DNA from: an uncultured Bacteroidota bacterium
GTDB taxonomy: Bacteria; Bacteroidota; Bacteroidia; Chitinophagales; Chitinophagaceae
DNA length: 12,593 nucleotides
Assembly: GCA_946479055.1 (NCBI GenBank)
Contig: CAMLEX010000056.1
Coordinates: 1 to 12,593, forward strand
Reading direction: 5' to 3'
A program made the translations under genes and the position numbers. Every line of letters starts with the position of its first letter. The first letter of the stretch is position 1. The notes below the pieces were generated by a model. It saw only the letters and a program-made list of their open reading frames with translations, made no database searches and was not told the DNA's origin. Shown here in pieces: positions 1 to 6,212 of this stretch.

Positions 1-458
1 CCCGTATTAGCACCATACAAACTTCCGCCCGGCCCTTTTAGTACTTCTATTGATACGATCGTAGCGGGATCAACAAGGTTCAGATACGTATTTCCTCCTG
101 CATCAGTAAAGGGCATATCGTTCCAATACACTTTTACATTGCGGACACCAAAAGGAGAGCGGAGTAAACTGCCACGAATATTTAACCGATAACTACCCGG
201 TGACCTTTCTTCCATTCTTATACCAGGAATAGTATTGACTGCTGGTAAAATAGATGTATTGCCATATCTCTCCAGTTCACTGGTAGTGATGAGACCAACG
301 GTGGCAGGCGTTTCTGACAGGGACCTGGCGGATTCATAACCTTTTATCAAAATGGGAGAAAGAAGTTTTACGGAATCATTGTTAGTTGTAATAACTTCTG
401 TTTGCGCTATAGCTGCTAAAGAGCAGAAAAGAGTCGGGAGGACAAAAATAAATTTCAT
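1..458 (-). CDS. TonB-dependent outer-membrane receptor, N-terminal part (cut by window edge)
   Basis: My own translation from the ATG at 458 runs open for 152 codons to the window edge. It starts with a signal peptide (about residues 1-19, ending LAAIAQ) and continues into a plug domain: SARSLSETPATVGLITTSEL, then VNTIPGIRMEER, LNIRGSLLRSPFGVR, VYWNDMPFTDAGGNTYLNLV and IEVLKGPGGSLYGANTG. The pattern 'NIRG...V.V..ND.P.TD..G.......I..IEVLKGP.GSLYG' is the hallmark of the TonB plug in siderophore or vitamin receptors. The beta-barrel would lie outside the window. No carboxypeptidase-like extension typical of SusC proteins is seen, so this is more likely an iron or cofactor receptor than a SusC glycan transporter; the substrate cannot be read. 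The start is supported by the signal peptide and a well-placed promoter at 476-507. Confidence 0.93.
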   Translation of the reverse strand, partial: MKFIFVLPTLFCSLAAIAQTEVITTNNDSVKLLSPILIKGYESARSLSETPATVGLITTSELERYGNTSILPAVNTIPGIRMEERSPGSYRLNIRGSLLRSPFGVRNVKVYWNDMPFTDAGGNTYLNLVDPATIVSIEVLKGPGGSLYGANT

Positions 459-475
459 ATAATTTTTAAACTACG

Positions 476-507
476 CAAAAGTATGCATTCAGTGTTTTAA
501 ATGACAA
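476..507 (-). promoter_or_regulatory. Bacteroidota-type promoter of the TonB receptor gene
   Basis: On the minus strand a perfect TAnnTTTG -7 element (TACTTTTG, plus-strand 476-483) lies 17 nt before the receptor start codon. A TTG (-33 element, 505-507) stands 21 nt upstream of it, within the 19-21 nt spacing known for the major sigma factor of Bacteroidota. The predicted leader is very short. This is motif matching only. Confidence 0.5.
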
Positions 508-522
508 CAAAAAAAGTGATGC

Positions 523-882
523 TTATTTTACTGGCGATTTATTAGTACCAATTAAGGGTTGTATCATTAACGTAATAGTGATTAAATCAGCAAAAGGAAC
601 GTCCGCGAACGCATTGGATAACTTTTGCAAGAGAGAATTAAGGTTTTTTTGCGTCTCTCCAAAAAGCAGGTTTATAAAAGATTTCAATGATTTTTTAATC
701 ATATCTGCGGAAGTCATGCCAAAATAATAGCAGGCACAAAACCAGATACGGAAATGCCTTATAAGGAAATTGCTGAAGAACAGGGTTATAAAATTGATCG
801 TATGCCAGGCAATTTCACTTGCTATCGGAATAATACGATAGTTTTCAATAGTAATTTTCGTAAGTAAATTCAGCGGTTCCAC
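523..882 (-). CDS. Doubtful small ORF, no recognised family
   Basis: An open frame of 119 codons exists, but its first codon is GTG. The first ATG would be at 717, leaving 64 residues. The N-terminal half is unusually rich in Phe, Ile, Tyr, Trp and Cys (for example FITLFFSNFLIRHF), which is what antisense reading of a Lys/Glu-rich gene tends to give. The opposite strand offers a more protein-like stretch at 754-867 (MPYKEIAEEQGYKIDRM onward, 37 residues) and another in a different plus frame before it, so the segment may be a decayed plus-strand gene. No promoter, signal peptide or family motif supports either reading. Treat it as hypothetical. Confidence 0.18.
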   Translation of the reverse strand: MEPLNLLTKITIENYRIIPIASEIAWHTINFITLFFSNFLIRHFRIWFCACYYFGMTSADMIKKSLKSFINLLFGETQKNLNSLLQKLSNAFADVPFADLITITLMIQPLIGTNKSPVK

Positions 883-919
883 GCTAGGCTGTTATGGCTA
901 CAGCCCATACTTTTGTATC

Positions 920-1026
920 AGAAGTTGATTGATAGTCAATATCAATCTATCCAATATCGACCTGAAAAACAAACGTCCAAATCCAGAAAATCCAAAAAAT
1001 CCAATATCAGTCAACTTCTTTTTTTT
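920..1026. repeat. Long imperfect inverted repeat followed by a T run
   Basis: The arms at 920-934 (AGAAGTTGATTGATA) and 1005-1019 (TATCAGTCAACTTCT) pair over 15 positions, with one G-U wobble and no mismatch. They enclose a 70-nt spacer containing repeated 'atccaatatc' (949-958 and 999-1008). Eight T residues (1019-1026) follow the right arm. On the plus strand this resembles a stem with a U tail, but the AT-rich stem and large loop are unusual for an intrinsic terminator. It could also be the end of a small RNA or a remnant of a small mobile element. Confidence 0.4.
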
Positions 1027-1169
1027 GTTTAGTTCGCCCGTCTTATATTTTTCTTGTAGCATATTCTTGCAAAACGATTATTAATCCAGACCCCATTGTG
1101 TTTTTATAGTGAGATAATTTGCCGGTTGTATCCTGCATCCTGAACACGACATCATTTTTTTTCAGATAT

Positions 1170-1403
1170 ATGCAACTAACAGAATCAAAAAAACTTGAAA
1201 ACCGTCAGGGGAGAGTAAAGAAAAGCACGGGGACACCCCAGTTTTCTTCTTATGGCCTGATTTACAGATCGGGCAAAATAGAAATTAAAAATCTTGAAAA
1301 AGATGATAGAAAAAGCCAACCAGATGTTTTAGATTTTTCAAACTGGTGTATGCCTGAACAACCAGCAGAATATATCAAATGTAAAAAGCACGATTTTCTA
1401 TAA
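1170..1403 (+). CDS. Possible 77-residue hypothetical protein
   Basis: The open frame can be extended to a TTG at 1119, but the first ATG is at 1170 (MQLTESKKLENRQGRVKK...). The product would be hydrophilic, with many Lys, Glu and Ser residues, two Cys, and no signal peptide or membrane segment. Nothing overlaps it on the other strand. The length is within what an AT-rich intergenic region can give by chance, no promoter is evident, and I recognise no family. It is listed because it is the best open frame in a long gene-free stretch. Confidence 0.2.
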   Translation: MQLTESKKLENRQGRVKKSTGTPQFSSYGLIYRSGKIEIKNLEKDDRKSQPDVLDFSNWCMPEQPAEYIKCKKHDFL

Positions 1404-1629
1404 TAATAGAGACTCTTCTCTTCTGAATTTGCAATCCCTTTTTTTTCCTGTTTTCTTCTATTTGATCAGGATTTATGAAAAACCATCCACAGAGGCTCTG
1501 CTGCAAAAAGAGCGATTTCACGTTTTCTACAATAATCTTATTCCTTTGTTGGCTCTGCTCCTGGGGGATTTAAAAATCCTGTTAACTGAATTGAGCAAGT
1601 TTCGGGTAGGCAGCTGGTATTTTCGGATT

Positions 1630-1637
1630 TACTTTTG
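1630..1637 (+). promoter_or_regulatory. -7 box for the alkylation-repair operon
   Basis: TACTTTTG is a perfect TAnnTTTG element 25 nt upstream of the ATG at 1663. No TTG is found at the usual -33 distance (the bases there are GTAGG). This weak upstream half would fit a promoter needing an activator such as the AraC-type protein encoded directly downstream, but that is inference. Confidence 0.45.
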
Positions 1638-1638
1638 A

Positions 1639-1659
1639 TCTATCAAATTAAATGATAGA
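1639..1659. promoter_or_regulatory. Perfect 7+7 bp dyad between -7 box and start codon (candidate operator)
   Basis: TCTATCA (1639-1645) and TGATAGA (1653-1659) are exact inverted copies separated by 7 bp. The element starts one base after the -7 box and ends 3 bp before the ATG of the Ada-like gene. It covers the expected transcription start and ribosome entry site, so it could be an operator for autoregulation or a small hairpin in the leader. Chance cannot be excluded in AT-rich DNA. Confidence 0.4.
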
Positions 1660-1662
1660 AAA

Positions 1663-2511
1663 ATGAAGGAGCAGGAAAAAACAAACTTTAGCCGCATTGC
1701 TGAAGCTATTGATTATATAAAAGATAATTTTAAAACACAACCGGGTCTGGAAGATGTGGCTGAAAAAATACATTTAAGCCCCTTTCATTTTCAACGATTA
1801 TTTACTGAGTGGGCAGGCGTGAGCCCCAAAAAGTTTTTGCAATACCTCACTGTCGAACATGCAAAAAAAATGCTGAAAGAAAACCAGGCCACTTTGTTTG
1901 AAACGGCTTTTGAAACAGGTCTCTCCGGTACAGGCCGGTTGCATGATTTGTTTATTAATATTGAAGGGATGACGCCGGGTGAATATAAAAATGGCGGCGA
2001 AAACCTCTCTATCAATTACAGCGTTGTAGAAAGTCCGTTTGGTAATATTCTTGTAGCATCCACCGCGAAAGGTATTTGCCACATAGCATTTGCAGACGAT
2101 GAAAAAAAAGCACTGGAAGCATTGCAGAAAATATTTCCCAATGCTGATTACAAACAAATGGTTGACCTGGCTCAGCAAAATGTGTTGTACATTTTTACAC
2201 ATGATTGGAGTAAGCTTAACCAGATAAAGCTGCATCTTAAGGGTACGGAATTTCAATTGAAGGTGTGGGAGACCTTGTTGAAAATTCCAATGGGCCAGTT
2301 GACTACCTATGGAAATATTGCAAAACAAATACAACAGCCTAATGCTTCAAGGGCCGTAGGTACAGCTATTGGTGATAATCCTGTTGCTTTTTTAATTCCC
2401 TGCCATCGGGTGATCCAATCAACTGGCGTATTTGGTCAATATCATTGGGGAAGCACCCGCAAAACGGCTATAATCGGATGGGAAGCCGCCCATGCAGGTA
2501 ATAACAATTAA
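1663..2511 (+). CDS. ada: Ada-like fusion: AraC-type HTH regulator + O6-alkylguanine-DNA methyltransferase
   Basis: A 282-residue cytoplasmic protein. Residues about 11-112 form an AraC-family DNA-binding domain (IAEAIDYIKDNF..., LEDVAEKIHLSPFHFQRLF, ending GMTPGEYK). Residues about 116-275 form a methylated-DNA-[protein]-cysteine methyltransferase. It has the IPCHRV active site with nucleophile Cys247, the Arg finger in NASRAVGTAIGDNP (Arg230) and the closing G-x-Y-x-W-G segment. The enzyme moves alkyl groups from O6-alkylguanine (and O4-alkylthymine) to its own Cys in a suicide reaction. It corresponds to the last two thirds of E. coli Ada: the N-terminal metal-binding domain that senses methylphosphotriesters is absent. 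It is the first gene of a repair operon, followed after 13 bp by an oxygenase gene, and probably regulates the operon. How it is activated without the sensor domain is open. Confidence 0.93.
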   Translation: MKEQEKTNFSRIAEAIDYIKDNFKTQPGLEDVAEKIHLSPFHFQRLFTEWAGVSPKKFLQYLTVEHAKKMLKENQATLFETAFETGLSGTGRLHDLFINIEGMTPGEYKNGGENLSINYSVVESPFGNILVASTAKGICHIAFADDEKKALEALQKIFPNADYKQMVDLAQQNVLYIFTHDWSKLNQIKLHLKGTEFQLKVWETLLKIPMGQLTTYGNIAKQIQQPNASRAVGTAIGDNPVAFLIPCHRVIQSTGVFGQYHWGSTRKTAIIGWEAAHAGNNN

Positions 2512-2524
2512 AATTTAATCAGCA

Positions 2525-3238
2525 ATGGAAACTATAAAAGAAAAAATTGCAGCTATTGATTGGCAAATAGTAACCTCGGAAATGAATGAAAAAGGATTTG
2601 CCCTGGTTCCTCAACTATTATCCAATAAATATTGCGAAGAACTGATCGGGGATTATGATGATCCTGCTTTATATCGAAAAACTATTACAATGGAACGCTA
2701 TCGTTTTGGCTTAGGTGAGTATAAATATTTCAACTATCCATTACCTGGATTGATCCAAACTGTCCGGAGTGAAGTATATCCCAAACTGGCACCCGTTGCA
2801 AATTCCTGGATGAATGTATTGAATATAGAAAAACAATTTCCGGCGAGCTTTGATGAACTGCAAACACTTTGTCATAGCCATGAGCAGACAAAACCAACCG
2901 TGCTTATTTTAAGATATGGAAAAGGCGGACATAATACCCTTCACCAGGATCTGTATGGGGATATATCTTTTCCTATGCAATTGGTTTTATTTCTGAATGA
3001 ACCGGGAGAAGAATATACAGGAGGTGAGTTTGTCTTAACACAACAAACTCCGAGAGCACAATCCAAAGCCATTGTATTAAAACCGCGAAAGGGAGATATG
3101 TTAATGTTTACCACCAACTTCAGACCAATAAAAGGAAGTAAAGGATACTATCGTGTAAATATGAAACATGGCGTAAGTGAGGTGCACGAAGGCCGGCGCC
3201 ATACCTTAGGCATTATTTTTCATGACGCTTTGAATTAA
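2525..3238 (+). CDS. 2OG-Fe(II) oxygenase of the Oxygenase-NA type, probable DNA-damage repair
   Basis: A 237-residue soluble protein matching the family known in Pfam as Oxygenase-NA, which is assigned to oxidative handling of damaged DNA (recalled, not searched). The double-stranded beta-helix fold shows the iron ligands His140 and Asp142 in LHQDLYGD and a distal His215 in MKHGVSEV. Arg225 in GRRHTLGIIFHDA is the likely 2-oxoglutarate binder. The core also has the TGGEFVLTQQ and KGDMLMFTTN strands usual for this fold. The start ATG lies 13 bp after the Ada-like stop and the stop 4 bp before the next start, so co-transcription is very likely. Sitting between ada and alkB, it probably removes alkyl lesions from DNA or RNA; its substrate is not established. 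The catalytic residues appear intact. Confidence 0.85.
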   Translation: METIKEKIAAIDWQIVTSEMNEKGFALVPQLLSNKYCEELIGDYDDPALYRKTITMERYRFGLGEYKYFNYPLPGLIQTVRSEVYPKLAPVANSWMNVLNIEKQFPASFDELQTLCHSHEQTKPTVLILRYGKGGHNTLHQDLYGDISFPMQLVLFLNEPGEEYTGGEFVLTQQTPRAQSKAIVLKPRKGDMLMFTTNFRPIKGSKGYYRVNMKHGVSEVHEGRRHTLGIIFHDALN

Positions 3239-3242
3239 TGGA

Positions 3243-3488
3243 ATGATACTTCACGATGAAATAAGTGACAGTGACCTGAGGGAAAAAATAAAGCGGCATT
3301 TAATTTCGTTTGCCGGAAATTGCAACCTTAAGATTTACGGTAAACTGGATTGTAGGTCCGGGAAAAGAATGAAAAAGGAGAACCGTGTATTTTTTCATTC
3401 AGCCAACGAGGCGAAACAGAAAGGATACCGGCCGTGCGGTCATTGTATGATAAAAGAATATAAAAAGTGGAAACATGGACTTATTTAG
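3243..3488 (+). CDS. Small stand-alone Ada metal-binding-domain-like protein
   Basis: An 81-residue basic protein whose C-terminal two thirds resemble the N-terminal metal-binding domain of Ada. The segment KKENRVFFHSANEAKQKGYRPCGHC matches Ada's 'RENVxFYxxxxEAxxxGFRPCxRC'. Cys65 and Cys68 correspond to the second zinc pair (E. coli Cys69 and Cys72). Cys37 sits 28 residues before Cys65, which best fits Ada Cys42 (27 residues before Cys69) with one inserted residue. The segment that would hold the acceptor Cys38 is shortened and no Cys stands there. Cys27 or His67 might complete the site. It may bind zinc and DNA or serve as a partner of the Ada-like protein, but methyl transfer is doubtful. 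It starts 4 bp after the oxygenase gene and overlaps alkB by 14 bp. Confidence 0.8.
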   Translation: MILHDEISDSDLREKIKRHLISFAGNCNLKIYGKLDCRSGKRMKKENRVFFHSANEAKQKGYRPCGHCMIKEYKKWKHGLI

Positions 3489-4077
3489 TAATGGGCTAAT
3501 CACTAATTTATTGACTTATGATGGTATTGTAAATTATTTTGGAAAAGTGATGAAGCAAAAAGAGGCAAACAGGTATTTCGATCTTTTACTGAATACGATT
3601 GAATGGAAAAACGATGAGGCTGTTATTTTTGGCAAGCATATTATAACCAAAAGAAAAGCCGCATGGTATGGCGATTCAGACTATTTGTACACTTATTCTA
3701 ATACCACCAAGCAGGCATTGCTGTGGACCAGGGAACTTCTGGAGCTCAGGCAAATAGTTGAAGAACTTACAGGGGCAACTTTTAATTCCTGTCTGCTAAA
3801 TTTATATCACAACGGGGAAGAAGGTATGGCCTGGCATAGTGATGATGAAAGATCTTTAGGGAAGAATACGATTATTGCTTCCTTTAGTTTTGGAGCTGAA
3901 CGAAAATTTTCTTTCAAACACAAGAAGAGCAAACAGGCAGTTTCGATTCTATTGGAAAATGGGAGCTTATTAATAATGAAAGATGCCACCCAAACCAACT
4001 GGCTTCATAGTCTGCCAAAATCAAAAAAAATAAAAAAGCCCAGGATCAACTTAACTTTCCGGACGATAGTTAGCTGA
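3475..4077 (+). CDS. alkB: AlkB-type DNA dealkylase (2OG-Fe(II) oxygenase)
   Basis: A 200-residue protein of the AlkB superfamily, closer in layout to the short ALKBH2/3-like enzymes than to E. coli AlkB. It oxidises N1-methyladenine and N3-methylcytosine in DNA, releasing formaldehyde, with Fe(II) and 2-oxoglutarate. Motifs seen: NLYHNGEEGMAWHSDDE with iron ligands His121 and Asp123, distal His178 in NWLHSLPKSK, and the 2-oxoglutarate-binding R-x5-R pair Arg190/Arg196 in PRINLTFR. FNSCLLNLY and IASFSFGAERKFSF are also typical of the family. The gene overlaps the preceding small gene by 14 bp, suggesting translational coupling. It is the last gene of the repair operon. Its TGA stop is directly followed by the reverse-complement stop of the convergent gene. 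Confidence 0.92.
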   Translation: MDLFSNGLITNLLTYDGIVNYFGKVMKQKEANRYFDLLLNTIEWKNDEAVIFGKHIITKRKAAWYGDSDYLYTYSNTTKQALLWTRELLELRQIVEELTGATFNSCLLNLYHNGEEGMAWHSDDERSLGKNTIIASFSFGAERKFSFKHKKSKQAVSILLENGSLLIMKDATQTNWLHSLPKSKKIKKPRINLTFRTIVS

Positions 4078-4896
4078 TCATTTTAATTTATATGCCACCA
4101 CTGTTTTCGCATTAAATGTAGGAACGTATACAATTTTATTCACCGGGTCATAACCGATATCAGCGGTATTCTTTTTTTCCACATGTGTATCCAGCAAGGT
4201 TTCTGTACGACCATCAGCATACACATAAAAAATATAACCCGACCAGGAGGTAACGAGGTAATCGCCATTGCTGACAGGTTCAATGCCATCACCGCCCTGC
4301 GACAATTCTGCAATAGGAATTATTTTCTTTTGCGCATCCGCTTTTAAAAATGATTTGCCGGAAGCAATAATAAGATCATCGCCAACGGACTTCAATCCAT
4401 TCAGGCCTTTCATATTCGTAAGATAAAGTGAAGCAATATCATTTTCTATGCGCCATATTTTTGCAGTCCGCGAATCGGATACATATACAATTCCTTTATC
4501 CGTTACAGTGATATCATTCAGGCCTGTTGCACTGTCAACCGGTATTTTCTTTTCAATCTTTCCATTGGCAATATCTATTATTACTACTTCCGAAATATCA
4601 GCTACATATAAACGGTTACCAGTAATTCCCATTCCTTTGGGTGCATTCAGACCTGTGATCCAGTCGGCCTTATAATTTTTTCCATCAGCTCCAAGTTTAG
4701 CTATACCACCTTTACCGTCTGCATCCCAGCTACCGCCATCAATTAATGAAACATATAAAGAGCCATTTACAGGTAATACTGATTCGGGAACAGCAACAAT
4801 GGAATCAGTTTCCCATAATTTTTCCAACTGGTGCTGTTGTGCATTTACAATAGAACCAACAGAGATCAATAGTATAAGAGTAATAAATTGCTTCAT
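4078..4896 (-). CDS. Secreted SMP-30/gluconolactonase-like beta-propeller protein
   Basis: A 272-residue protein with an N-terminal signal peptide (hydrophobic LITLILLISVG-like core, cleavage near VNAQ at 17-20). It then shows repeated propeller blades: VAVPESVLPVNGSLYVSLID, LNAPKGMGITGNRLYVADI, GLNDITVTDKGIVYVSDS, GLKSVGDDLIIAS and IGYDPVNKIVYVPTFNAKTV. The 'G-ND-x-x-V-x-x-G-x-x-Y-V-x-D' blades are typical of SMP-30/LRE and NHL-like propellers of Bacteroidota. No lipobox Cys or sorting domain is seen, so it is probably periplasmic. Enzymatic activity cannot be claimed, because the metal-binding residues of true gluconolactonases are not clearly identifiable. It is convergent with alkB and touches it without a gap, and is probably functionally unrelated to DNA repair. 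A promoter candidate lies at 4918-4948. Confidence 0.8.
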   Translation of the reverse strand: MKQFITLILLISVGSIVNAQQHQLEKLWETDSIVAVPESVLPVNGSLYVSLIDGGSWDADGKGGIAKLGADGKNYKADWITGLNAPKGMGITGNRLYVADISEVVIIDIANGKIEKKIPVDSATGLNDITVTDKGIVYVSDSRTAKIWRIENDIASLYLTNMKGLNGLKSVGDDLIIASGKSFLKADAQKKIIPIAELSQGGDGIEPVSNGDYLVTSWSGYIFYVYADGRTETLLDTHVEKKNTADIGYDPVNKIVYVPTFNAKTVVAYKLK

Positions 4897-4917
4897 AGCC
4901 TGAGTTTTATAATTCGC

Positions 4918-4948
4918 CGAATTTACAAAAGGCCTGAACAGGAATCAA
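4918..4948 (-). promoter_or_regulatory. Candidate promoter of the beta-propeller gene
   Basis: On the minus strand TAAATTCG (4918-4925) matches TAnnTTTG with one mismatch. It stands 20 nt after a TTG (4946-4948) and about 21 nt before the ATG at 4896. The spacing fits the Bacteroidota pattern, but the -7 match is imperfect. Confidence 0.35.
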
Positions 4949-5220
4949 TTTTTTCTTTTAGATGTTTTACATTTTTGTTGTGGAAGATTGGCTGCTATTA
5001 ATCTTAGGGGGCAGACAAATTACAGCCCACTTGTTCTTGTGTAGGAAAATAATTCCCCATTTATTTGGCGAAAAGAAAAATTAAAATAAGCAGGGTTATA
5101 CAGGATTTTACATTTTGTTGTCATGGTATGTAAATTGTTCATTTCACAGAAGAAAATGGTGAATAAGTATGAACACTTTTTAATCTGTACCCTACCTTTA
5201 AACTGTATTGAATTGCCTTT
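4949..5220. other. Intergenic region without recognised feature
   Basis: AT-rich DNA upstream of the beta-propeller gene and downstream of a small gene on the same strand. A short near-repeat (ttttacatttttgttgt at 4965-4981 and ttttacattttgttgt at 5106-5121) is the only structure I see. No gene, RNA fold or clear terminator was found. Confidence 0.4.
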
Positions 5221-5526
5221 TTATACTTTTTTTGAAGGAATAGACAAATGATCGGAAAGTAACCCGATGCGAAAATTTTCTCCTTTTCTCCCTATGACAT
5301 AAACTTCAACATCTTCATCAATCCTGCTTGCGTTGATTAAAGTGTTTTCGTTACTAATGCCTTCTGAATGCCACTCTTTTAACAGTTCAATTTTTTCCTG
5401 TAATGTTGAATTTACAGGTGCAATTAAAAGATCGGTAATGATGAACGAATTATTTGCGTCCTGGTATTGCTGATTGATAATGTGGGGATGTTCATCCAGG
5501 TATTTTTTAGCTTGGTCGTATGTCAT
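5221..5526 (-). CDS. Hypothetical protein, 101 residues
   Basis: The frame can be read from an upstream ATG at 5577, but the stretch before MTYDQAKKYLDEHP (ATG at 5526) is made of low-complexity AT codons, so 5526 is the better start. The product is acidic to neutral and soluble, without signal peptide or membrane segment. It has an N-terminal helix (YDQAKKYLDEH), a central helix (TLQEKIELLKEWHSEGIS) and a strand-rich C-terminus (VEVYVIGRKGENFRIGLLSD). I recognise no family. Its helix/strand alternation and ordinary composition make it a plausible real gene. It is not obviously in an operon with its neighbours, being separated by about 270 bp on the 5' side and 320 bp on the 3' side. Confidence 0.6.
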   Translation of the reverse strand: MTYDQAKKYLDEHPHIINQQYQDANNSFIITDLLIAPVNSTLQEKIELLKEWHSEGISNENTLINASRIDEDVEVYVIGRKGENFRIGLLSDHLSIPSKKV

Positions 5527-5692
5527 AAAAGATAATTTAAAATTTTTTTTAAAATAAGCGATACTTAAACAAAACAAGATTCATGCAGCACCCACGTATA
5601 CTCCCGCAAACAGCATACCTTAAAAATTGGGATGAATTGTTATTGTGGATTTAGTAAATGAAACGTCCATAACAATTGCGGAGTAAGTGCCA

Positions 5693-5711
5693 TCCCGAAT
5701 CAAGTCCGGGA
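5693..5711. repeat. Small REP-like hairpin
   Basis: TCCCG (5693-5697) and CGGGA (5707-5711) pair around a 9-nt loop (AATCAAGTC); a further A-T pair lies inside. The GC-rich stem stands out in AT-rich intergenic DNA. Such 'TCCCG...CGGGA' units occur as dispersed intergenic repeats in many bacteria. Only one copy is visible here, so its repeat nature is unproven; it could also end a transcript. Confidence 0.3.
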
Positions 5712-5799
5712 CAAGTTCTGGCCAAAATAAAATAGAAAAATAAACGGATGAAAGGAGATTTTATTAACGAATGATTTCTTAAATAGCAGTGGAGTCCGC

Positions 5800-6114
5800 C
5801 TATGTATGGTCACTCATAAACCTGATCCACGAGTCAAGATCCAGTTCTTTTAGCATTATCAGCATTTTGCGGGTATCCTGCACCAGCTTACGAAGGTCTT
5901 CCTTTGTTTTTACCGCACTATAAAATGCCTGTTGAAAAAAGGAAGTATACATTTCATCGAGTTTGACTTTTTCAAGAGCTGTGATCCTGCTTTTTTTATA
6001 ACCATTCTCTAAAACATCCATACATGAAAGCCAGGCCTCTTCCAGTGCCCATTTAGACAAAATGGCTGTTTCTACCCATGTTTCCGGGTTTGTCAGAAAG
6101 TCCATGCGTTCCAT
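5800..6114 (-). CDS. Hypothetical small helical protein, about 104 residues
   Basis: The open frame reaches a TTG at 6129, but the ATG at 6114 (MERMDFLTNPETW...) is the more likely start; an ATG at 6105 is also possible. The product is soluble and predicted to be almost fully helical: WVETAILSKWALEEAWLSCM, ALEKVKLDEMYTSFFQQAF and KTKEDLRKLVQDTRKMLIML form three amphipathic segments. No signal peptide, membrane segment or known motif is present, and I recognise no family. A run of Leu/Lys/Glu heptads suggests a helical bundle or a protein-protein adaptor, but this is inference only. It is on the same strand as the 101-residue gene that follows, after a gap of about 270 bp holding a REP-like hairpin. 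Confidence 0.55.
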   Translation of the reverse strand: MERMDFLTNPETWVETAILSKWALEEAWLSCMDVLENGYKKSRITALEKVKLDEMYTSFFQQAFYSAVKTKEDLRKLVQDTRKMLIMLKELDLDSWIRFMSDHT

Positions 6115-6212
6115 AAAAACAAGGTTCAAAAAAATATTTTATTGAAACAATAGAAGTGTATAAAATAAAAGGAACATTTTATTCACCTGGATATTAATTG
6201 GTTTAGCGGAGA

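Larger units (their letters stand above)
883..1629. other. Long AT-rich region without a convincing gene
   Basis: About 750 bp separate the weak ORF before 882 from the repair operon. Besides the inverted repeat at 920-1019, the stretch holds only short chance-like open frames: one at 1170-1403, and one at 1429-1638 that starts with TTG and lacks any family signal. Poly-T and poly-A tracts are frequent. No tRNA, rRNA or clear riboswitch fold was recognised. It may be an eroded gene region or hold a small RNA. Confidence 0.5.

Noticed and set aside
1429..1638. 69-codon plus-strand open frame before the repair operon
   Set aside because: It begins with TTG, has low-complexity Phe/Leu content, and its 3' end contains the operon's -7 box; no family or promoter signal supports it.
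1798..2334. 178-codon minus-strand frame inside the Ada-like gene
   Set aside because: It lies wholly antisense to a gene with clear HTH and PCHRV motifs; the Cys/Phe-rich composition is typical of a shadow frame.
4965..5121. Near-identical ttttacatttttgttgt / ttttacattttgttgt pair
   Set aside because: Short, AT-rich and 140 bp apart; expected by chance in this composition and without promoter spacing to a gene.
5583..5654. 23-codon plus-strand frame (MQHPRILPQTAYLKNW...)
   Set aside because: Too short, no leader or context, no recognisable family.
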